The notes under the pieces are model-generated. The model searched no databases, was not told the DNA's origin, and saw only the letters and a list, made by a program, of their open reading frames with translations. Source: Misgurnus anguillicaudatus (Eukaryota > Chordata > Actinopteri > Cypriniformes > Cobitidae). From it: a DNA stretch of 64,000 nt. Each line of letters begins with the position of its first letter. The stretch's first letter is position 1. The stretch covers positions 13,384,501-13,448,500 of the forward strand of contig NC_073341.2 of assembly GCF_027580225.2 (NCBI RefSeq). The letters are read 5' to 3'. Below are positions 56,627 through 64,000 of this stretch, one piece after another. Both the position numbers and the translations under genes were made by a program.

Positions 56627-57677
56627 ACTCACCTAAAGGATTATTAGGAACACCATACTAACACTGTGTTTGACCCCCTTTTGCCTTCAGAAGTGTCATA
56701 ATTGTGGCATTAATTCAACAAGGTGCTGAAAGCATTCTTTAGAAATGTTGGCCCATATTGATAGGATAGCATCTTGCAGTTGATGGAGATTTGTGGGATG
56801 CACATCCAGGGCACGAAGCTCCCGTTCCACCACAACCCAAAGATGCTCTATCGGGTTGAGATCTGGTGACTGTGGGGGCCATTTTAGTACAGTGAACTCA
56901 TTGTCATGTTCAAAAACCAATTTGAAATGATTTGAGCTTTGTGACATGGTGCATTATCCTGCTGGAAGAACCATTAGAGGATGGGTACATGGTGGTCATA
57001 AAGGGATGGACAGAAACAATGCTCAGGTAGGCCGTGGCATTTAAATGATGCCCAATTGGCACTAAGAGGCCTAAAGTGTGCGAAGAAAACATCCCCCACA
57101 CCATTACACCACCACCAGCAGCCTGCACAGTGGAAACAAGGCATGATGGATCCATGTTCTCATTCTGTTTACGCCAAATTCTGACTCTACCATCTGAATG
57201 TCTCAACAGAAATCGAGACTCATCAGACCAGGCAACATTTTTCCAGTCTTCAACTGTCCAATTTTGGTGAGCTCATGCAAATTGTAGCCTCTTTACCTAT
57301 TTGTAGTGGAGATGAGTGGTACCCGGTGGGGTCTTCTGTTGTTGTAGCCCATCTACCTCAAGGTTGTGCGTGTTGTGGCTTCACAAATGCTTTGCTGCAT
57401 ACCTCGGTTGTAACGAGTGGTTGTTTCAGTCAAAGTTGCTTTTCTATCAGCTTAAATCAGTCGGCCCATTCTCCTCTAACCTCTAGCATCAACACGGTAT
57501 TTTCGCAGATTGTGAAATACTCAGACTTGCCCGTCTGGAACCAACAACCATGCCACGCTCAAAATTGCTTAAATCACATTTCTTTCCCATTCTTACATTC
57601 GTTTGGAGTTCAGGAGATTTTCTTGACCAGGACCACACCCCTAAATGCATTGAAGCAATTGCCATGTGATTGGTTGA
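56627..57677 (-). mobile_element. Tc1/mariner-family transposon, truncated
   Basis: The left terminus CACTCACCTAAAGGATTATT follows a TA and is the known end of a fish Tc1-type element. Similarity continues through the transposase gene and its 5' flank to about 57677, where the sequence switches to an unrelated MITE. The expected inverted right terminus is missing, so the copy cannot be mobile. Confidence 0.85.
56696..57590 (-). pseudogene. Tc1-type transposase pseudogene
   Basis: Reading from the minus strand: MGKKCDLSNFERG near 57590 begins the N-terminal helix-turn-helix region, followed by SRRASLSISQSA. RIWRKQNENMDPSC with GGGVMVWGMFS lies in the catalytic domain near 57200-57060. HDNEFTVLKWPPQSPDLNP then IEHLW, near 56890-56800, holds the Pro-rich signature and the last catalytic acidic residue of the DDE triad. 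The N-terminal and middle parts are in one frame but separated by stop codons; the C-terminal part is in another frame, so at least one frameshift exists. It lies antisense to the predicted plus-strand frame of 160 codons, which is a shadow. Non-functional. Confidence 0.9.
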
Positions 57678-57801
57678 GTTGTAGCTCATTTGCATTTAAA
57701 GATACATACATGAAAACAGCGTTCACCCAAATAAGGGCATTTTCTAGGCACACCTGAGACTTATATTACATCTTTGTAAAAATGGGCCTAATATGTGCCC
57801 T
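57678..57801 (+). mobile_element. AGGGGCCATGGC-type MITE fragment joined to the Tc1 remnant
   Basis: GTAGCTCATTTGCATTTAAA, a CACCCAAATAAGGGCA block, then TGAGACTTATATTACATCTT, ending TGCCCTTTAA. It corresponds to the right part of the 52418-52922 family or a close relative (compare CTCATTAGCATTTTAAAGGA and CATCTTAAAAAAGTCTTGTG). Confidence 0.6.
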
Positions 57802-58907
57802 TTAAACCCATTACAATGGTGTTGCTAGCACCATGCTCTAATAGATGACCTACAGAAACATACTACATGATGTTGCACTCATTTTGTAGTTAATCTGTTT
57901 TTAAAAACCGACAAATGTGTTATTATGTAAACTAATTGTTTAAACTTGGCATTATACAGGCCAGTACATTACAAGGAGAGACCTCGGGTGTCATTGTAGT
58001 TTGCACCTACCTAGCAACCACACGGCAAGACCCTAGGATTACTCTGATTACTTCAAAGGCAAACACCATGAAAGAGACAGAGAAGATTAGTTAAGTGAAA
58101 ATAAGTGAGACAGTACGTCAAACTAAGAGAAGAAAACAAAATCCAGGTTCCAAAGGTAGACAAGCCCAGACAGACACCTGTTGGCCATCTCTGTGTTTTT
58201 GTTTGGTCTAGCGCTCACTCGCATACACACAAAACAAAAGGTACCAGGGATCATGTCTACGTTGCCACTCTACGCCCTGACCTGATGAAGGGGCGTTTGG
58301 GGTTTCCCTGCCCTTGTTCACCTCTCATGAGGGTCCATTTCACAGGAAACCCCCCTTAAGACGCCCCACACCCACACGTTCGACCCTAAGCACTCAGTTC
58401 AAAGAGCTCCAGCAATAGACGACAGGGCGAAAGATCAAAGCTCTGCATTACGACAAGCAGCTCTGCAATCTGTTCCTCTCAGCTTCTCTTTTCAACACTC
58501 CAGAGTTTGTTTGTAGGTTTAAAAAATTGTCAAAACATTTATTAACTCCACTCTTAGGACGTGCCCTGTAACGCAATCCAGCGGCAGATGATAATGTCTC
58601 AAGAAAAGGATGCAGATGTGCGCATGCTTTCCTGTGCAGGGAACAAAGGGGTCAAACATCTGGTTGTATGGAATGCCTATGTCGTGATTAGACCGACGTG
58701 TAATTTCAGGACATTATAAAGCGGATGATCAGTTTGGGCACTTCCCTATTTTGTAGATCAAAATTAAAGAGTCAATAACTTGCCTATTAAGATCAAAAAT
58801 GTGTTTAAAATGCAATTTAATACACCTAATGTCTCAATGAAATCAAAATGAAAGATTTTGTCTTTTACTGTAAATATGCTTTAAGGATATGTGTAAACAA
58901 CGTGATC
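57802..58907. other. Intronic, mostly single-copy
   Basis: 58130-58520 is GC-richer than average. No exon or repeat ends recognised. Confidence 0.4.
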
Positions 58908-60293
58908 TCGTGAGATGTGTATTTTTACGTTTCAGTGTGGTTGTACCATACGTACATTTACTTACGTTTAAAACACACTGAAACATATAAGATCGACGTT
59001 TTGACAGGACTAATAAGTAAATTATTTACGTATTTGCATCTTTACAGATGTACAAACTTGTACGTAAGTTATTCCTATTCATAAATATTACATATATTCC
59101 TATTCATAAATATTAAATATTAAAAATATTAAAACTTATTTATTTAATACAGTTTACCCATTTACCCATTTGAAATGATTATGATATTCAGAGAATTACG
59201 CAATATTAAACAAGACTTACTCTTTAAAATGAATAATATTTATGTAATTATTTAACTTTTTTTATATTTAGTTTGTTTGCCATGACACACAAAAACGCGT
59301 TTTCTCCTATGCGGTCATCTATGCAATACGTTATTATTGCTAAGCAATAATTACACCAAAATACAACATAAATTCACAAAAGATGTTACTTTTATTCATT
59401 TGCTGTAATCCCAATCTTTTAAATTCATACGATTACGAGGAACAGATCCAAATTCAGTCCTTTATCCAGCGATCTTGCTCCAAGTTCTTATCAGCAACCG
59501 TAAAGTCAGATTGTGCGTTTGTCATAAATTTGAAATTAAATATCGCGCCGCAAGAAGCTTTACGGCACTTTGCTTTACGGCAGTGATATCAAAAGCTCAT
59601 TGGCTCTTTGCGTACTACGTGACAAATTTGCGTCATTTCCGTTGGTGTACGCTTGAAATTTGAAATGCGCGGTGACAGAGGGAAGCCGGTTTAACGTTCT
59701 CCAGGATTAATAACTTTAATACTTCTCTTTACTTTACTTCATATACTCCAGAGAGGACCTTGGCTGCAGCACATCGTCATTTTAACTACTTTTGGTTCTG
59801 CTTTTAATATTTCAAATAAATAAGTTGTTGTGATTACACTTCCCTGTCTGTTATGCTTTTTGTAACATTAGCGTTAAATAAGTTTAATAAATTGTTTTGC
59901 GTAGGACTGTAGTGGCTTAAAATATCTTTTAAATGCTATATTGTTACTATTGTTACTAAAATGTTCCTAAACATATCTGTTTGTTACGTTGCAAAATATA
60001 AAAAGAATGCGTATTTAAACATTTTGTATAAAAAGGGTTTGGGTTTAGAGTAAGGTTTGGGGTAGGGTTATGGTGGTAACATTATCGCTAAAAAGGAAAA
60101 TTAAACAGCTTTATGGAATGAAAGATACATAAATGTTTTACGTTTTGTAGCTGTAAAAACCTAATGATGCTACGTTTAAATGTTGCAAATACAACTACAT
60201 TGTACGTTTCAGCATCTATTTAAACATACAAAAATATGTTTTTGTTTTTTAAAGTTACATGTAAATACTATGTATTAACAATGAGACCAGGCT
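58908..60293. mobile_element. Possible large non-autonomous element (TGATCTCGTGAGA)
   Basis: Left GTGATCTCGTGAGATGTGTA with ACGTTTCAGTGTGG; right TACATGTAAATACTATGTAT and AATGAGACCAGGCTG, a weak inverted pair. Repeated ACGTTT..CATAC/GTACGTTTCAG motifs lie near both ends. Borders are uncertain, and 59380-59700 may be unrelated. Confidence 0.42.
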
Positions 60294-60309
60294 GCTATGT
60301 GCAGTGTGC

Positions 60310-60598
60310 TCCAAAAACAATGACAAAATGTAGCATTTAAAATATTTAAGCTTACCATTGACAACTTTGCTCTTTATTTAAATGTTTTATTAAGATGCAT
60401 CAAAAGTTTTGTATTGAACTGGAGTATAAAGTGAAACTCGGCTTTGAAAAGAATTTCAAGAGGCTTGGCAAAAGTTGATAATAATAAAAAATCAAAATTC
60501 CCTATATGTGGTTTGTCATTTTGCAATAACCATTTTATGTTTTTTGTCCAATAAATACCTTAAAAGTTTAATGTTTTGTTCATTCTGTGCCATAGACC
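60310..60598 (+). repeat. Dispersed repeat, copy B (related to 6288-6643)
   Basis: See copy A: AAGATGCATCAAAAG, GAAACTCGGCTTTGAA and TTTTGTCCAATAAATACCTT then AAAGTTT.ATGTTTTGTTCATT in the same order and orientation. Confidence 0.55.
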
Positions 60599-61295
60599 TC
60601 AAATTTTGGTGGTTTAAATGAGTCCTTGATTATATACTATTTTTTTAAAGGAATACTCCGGCTTATAATGAAAATTAACCCTGATTAACTCACCCAAGTA
60701 GGGTTGCAACAACTAATCTATAAAAATCGATAATGAAATTTGTTGTCAACCGTGCAACCAGCTTGTTCAAAAGCAAAACAGCGTTGCCCGAACTGCAGCT
60801 TTGCCAGGTCCCTGGGATTTGGCAGAGTTCTGAATTGGGCTACTTTTAAACTGTTTCCGCAAGTTGGTGTTTTTTGCGGGTTAGTAATTTTTTCATTTTT
60901 GTTAGTAATTTGTTCATTAGTTGTCTGTATTTGGGCTGTAAATAGTCATTGGGATGCTTTGGACTAATTTTGAATGACCATGGTTACACATACCTGACAG
61001 GACAATGACGGAAGCAAAAGCACAAACGAACGCTAGTTAATAAAGGTTTAATTTGTCCTTTAATATAAGTGGGTTTGTATTTGTTTAATTGTTGTAGGGT
61101 TTACAAACTAAGCATCTGTTTTAAAATAAGGCGGAAAATCAAGATTATTACTGAAACAACACATGTCTATCACTTTCATATCATAAAGGCTTATTTATTT
61201 TGCCAATAACAAATAATGTTACTTCACATCAAGGTCTAAAGTTGAAAATTAAAATGAGTTTATTAATCTGTGGCAAAATTTCCTAACCAGCATGA
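60599..61295. other. Intronic sequence with truncated MITE starts
   Basis: 60645-60690 (TTTAAAGGAATACTCCGGCT) looks like a TTAA-family left end, and 60702-60750 (TAGGGTTGCAACAACTAATC) like a hAT left end. Neither has a partner. The rest is unassigned. Confidence 0.4.
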
Positions 61296-61605
61296 GATGA
61301 GAGTATAGGTCCAAGCCATATCAGCCTAGAAAAATTGCAACTTTTAATTTTCCGTCGCTCTTAGTACACAATGTAACAACAGAAGAGTCAAGTTTTAAAT
61401 AGGAAATATATCAAAACTCTTTGGTTATGTTTAAGCAGGATGCTAATAGTCTAATCAGATACAATGGATTATGCCAAACTATGCTAAAAGTGGTACCGCC
61501 AGACCCGGAGATCGGCTGAATGGATTCCAAAACAATAAAAATCAAATGTTTAACTCTAGGGGAGCTGGAAAATGAGCATATTTTCAAAAAAACTGGAATG
61601 TCCCT
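61296..61605. mobile_element. Half copy of the CACTCCACTTTT palindromic MITE
   Basis: Corresponds to the right arm of 53192-53935: GAGTATAGGTCCAAGCCATA, TTTAAATAGGAAATAT, AGACCCGGAGATCGGCTGAA, ending GGAATGTCCCT before TTAA. The left arm is missing. Confidence 0.82.
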
Positions 61606-62070
61606 TTAAGGCTAAGAAAAACAACCACTGGCTCGACCGGGCGACTAGAAAAAAATCTTTAGCATTAAGCCCTGATATTTTCCTGACATTTTTCTTTAGT
61701 TTTAGAATGAATCTTTTTAAAAATACTGCTAGTCATCTATTTCACACATGCTCAGATATATGGATGCTCAGCGTGCAAAGCATGTAAAATCTACTTCAAA
61801 GGATATGCTATTGAATCACATCCATAGAAGAAGCCAGTTTTTCTCCAGGAACTAAAGTAACCGTAACAGGAAGAGAAGTTTATAGTGATTCCTCAGACTA
61901 TTTCCCTTCCAGAGCGGCTGGGAAGGTCTCATCCATATAGCTACACACATGCACACATATATATCCCCCACCCCCATGTTACATAAAAGGCCTATTTAAG
62001 CTTCAAAAAAGACAGAGAGACAGAACAGTGCCACTACTGGCAGCCTGGCTCCATGACCTAGTTTCCCCTT

Positions 62071-62139
<69 letters not shown>

Positions 62140-63287
62140 GAGAGAGTTCAATAGATAAGTGTGTTGGGGAGATTATGGTTCACTGCTGGTTGCTACTAAA
62201 ATTACGGACAATAACCACCGAAGAATAATTTGACTGAGACAGGTAATATGTCCCAAAAGAGTCAGCAGGTCAAACTAAATTACATGGCTTTAAACATGTG
62301 CTTTGTGCTCTATGTAGCGCCCTAAATGTATTCTTCCTCCATTTTTATGAAGCAGTATGGCAACATTTTTGTAAAATGATATTACGCAGCTTCTCACTCA
62401 CGTCACATCAGTTCTGATAAGAAATGTACACTCAGTGGTGTTTACAGCGAGGTAAATTTTCTCCACGGCAGATGAGGTATTTAAAGTTAATGATCTATCA
62501 CGTTTTAAAATCAACAAAATCGCCCCCCTACCCTAAACAGTAACGTGAGAAAAAGTGTAATGTGAGATGAGAAAAACAGTAACAGACAGAGGGCCAGATT
62601 TACTAACAGCTTGCACCAGCGCAAACCATCACGTTGTTGGAAAAATTTAGATGCAGCCTCAGCGGGCGTGCACACCAAAGCATTTACGCTGGCGTATGTT
62701 TTCAATTGTTTCCAATGCTTTTCAAGAGTGCCAGCGTTTTTTCTGCATTTAGCGCTGAGAGTTAAAAAAAAATGTGACTTTGGGTAAATAGCTCAGCTCG
62801 TCAATGTCACTCTCATTTGGCCGTCCAATCACAATGGAGGAGAGGCGGGAAAAATATCACAAAAACCAATGGTTGTCGCAGGAATAAGAAAATGAAGTGC
62901 AGGACTTGTTCGATGTTAACATTTCGGGACTCGAAAACGATCTTCTTCGCGCTAAAACATCTGAAGCATGCACACAGGCATGACCCCAATGTATGCATAC
63001 ATAGACAGAATAACAGTTTTAAAAATATCTGTTTTGGCAAGAATTCATGCAGATATGTTTGATTAACTGTTGGGGAAAATATCTGATGTGTAACATTATA
63101 CAGTATTAGATCCTTGTGTCATAATGTCAAATCAAACAATAAAAGAAAGATAAAACTTAATTGATAGTCTAATAACTATTCATGGATATTCGCACACTGA
63201 TTTACAAGTTATCCTGAGTAAGGTTTTGTATTTTGTATAATATTTTAGGAACTTATAAATAACAAAAATGATTAGCTGTGTAACTAA
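61606..63287. other. Intronic stretch with a GA microsatellite and a possible MITE
   Basis: 62591-62790 (GGGCCAGATTTACTAACAGC, TTGCACCAGCGCAAA, GTGCACACCAAAGCATTTAC, GAGTGCCAGCG) resembles dispersed repeats I know from fish, with unclear borders. The rest has no recognised feature. Confidence 0.4.
62074..62146. repeat. (GA)n microsatellite
   Basis: About 73 bp of GA repeats with a single CA interruption near 62131. Purine-only strand, potentially triplex-forming. Confidence 0.97.
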
Positions 63288-64000
63288 CAGGGTTCCCCAC
63301 ACCTTAGTTAACTTCAAATTCAAGGACTTTTCAAGGACTTTCCAGGTCCAATACCCTCAAATTCAAGGACTAAATGTGGGAACACATTTCAAGTGAGAGA
63401 AAGGTTACATCGTGTTACCTTTTGAGATACATTGTTACAGTTCCCTTTTGACGGAACTCGCGCTGCGTCACTGCGGTGACACTTTGGGGACGCCTCCAGG
63501 GGTAAGTTCATCTGAATGTGTATATCAAATTCAACCAATGGTGAGGCTTAACGACAAAGACAGGGTGACGCAGGAGCCAGGAAGTATATTGCTATATGAA
63601 ATATTCCCAAAGACGGAGTTACAGGGATGCAGGAAGTATGGCAAGGGAGACACAGCATTTCATTGCCTTCTCAGGGAACAACAGTTACATACGTAACCTG
63701 AGACATTTTCATGTTTCAAACACAACTATGCAAAAATGCATTTTGGTATGAATCAACATTCGCATACAGAAGATATAAGCATTTAAAGCGAACAGTTTAG
63801 CACGTGTGCTTAAAAAGTTTAGAAGATATTATCCTACACTACACAGGGAATAATATGGATTTTTTTCCAGAAAACTTCTTGCATAAAATAGATTCAAGCA
63901 CTTTCAATGACCTGTATCTATGTATGTATATTTTCAAAAACTTCCCAGGGCCTTGAAATTTTTTCCCCAGATTCACAAACTTTCAAGGATTTCAAGGACC
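63288..64000. mobile_element. hAT-like MITE with TTCAAGGACTTT motifs, running off the window
   Basis: Left CAGGGTTCCCCACACCTTAG, then repeated TTCAAGGACTTT motifs; the last 60 bp of the window carry TTTCAAGGATTTCAAGGACC, the start of the opposite arm (its inner GGGCCTTGAAA inverts the left CTTTCCAGGTCC region). The right terminus is beyond the window. A second repeat lies inside. Confidence 0.72.
63415..63706. mobile_element. Nested repeat (CAGTTCCCTTTTGACGG ... GTAACCTGAGAC)
   Basis: Right end GTTACATACGTAACCTGAGAC preceded by CCTTCTCAGGGAACAACA; the left region has TACATTGTTACAGTTCCCTT in inverse agreement with it. The sequence CGCTGCGTCACTGCGGTGAC lies just inside. From memory a common zebrafish element; the left terminus is degraded. 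Confidence 0.6.

Noticed and set aside
56542..56632. Possible exon just outside the Tc1 left end
   Set aside because: No homology or paired splice sites.
57275..57757. 160-codon plus-strand open frame
   Set aside because: It is antisense to the Tc1 transposase pseudogene and has no protein features of its own.
61915..61965. Possible NR6A1 upstream exon on the minus strand
   Set aside because: The frame (Tyr-Met-Asp-Glu-Thr-Phe...) does not match the NR6A1 N-terminus as I remember it, and the expected phase-1 donor is absent.

Overview
The window looks like intronic DNA from a teleost fish, most likely a cyprinid (zebrafish/carp/goldfish type). The only protein-coding host gene I can support is NR6A1 (germ cell nuclear factor, GCNF), read on the minus strand. 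Positions 2730-2960 hold a 231-nt exon encoding the complete two-zinc-finger DNA-binding domain. Positions 1-72 hold the next downstream exon, whose translation matches the NR6A1 C-terminal extension of that domain. Splice sites and codon phases agree between the two exons. The remaining ~61 kb lies 5' of the DNA-binding-domain exon. It is probably one or more large NR6A1 introns, possibly with upstream sequence. I found no further exon, no tRNA gene and no miRNA hairpin I could defend.

Most of the recognisable content is transposable-element debris, dominated by short non-autonomous DNA transposons (MITEs). Many carry terminal inverted repeats (TIRs) starting AGGG/AGNN and sit between two TTAA tetranucleotides. 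Others are hAT-like (8-bp target duplications) or TA-flanked. There is also a broken Tc1/mariner transposase gene (56.6-57.7 kb), the 3' end of a non-LTR retrotransposon (26.75-27.34 kb, second tail at 21.4-21.8 kb), tRNA-derived SINE copies (22.8, 32.8, 43.6 kb), and AT, GT and GA microsatellites. Assignment to a cyprinid rests on my memory of these repeat families in zebrafish and carp; no database search was run.

Layout: 0-3 kb NR6A1 exons and an intron with a nested foldback; 3-10 kb AT tract and MITEs; 10-18 kb a hAT MITE and a tandem MITE array; 18-25 kb two copies of an unusual family with an ATGGCTACCAGGTAAG core; 26-32 kb LINE fragment and large MITEs; 35-46 kb nested MITEs plus a CpG-rich island; 49-54 kb MITEs and a long palindrome; 56-58 kb Tc1 remnant; 58.9-64 kb more repeats and a GA tract. 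Between them are stretches of non-repetitive, moderately GC-rich DNA (about 7.1-7.5, 20.5-20.95, 23.05-23.45, 28.55-28.8, 40.0-40.35, 41.1-41.4 and 50.5-51.4 kb), which are the best candidates for conserved regulatory elements.

The informative part is the insertion stratigraphy: exact target-site duplications, empty sites visible in sister copies within the window, and two unrelated MITEs inserted at the same TTAA of two copies of one host MITE. I did not find a new gene system. The most unusual item is the repeat family at 18.1 and 23.8 kb.
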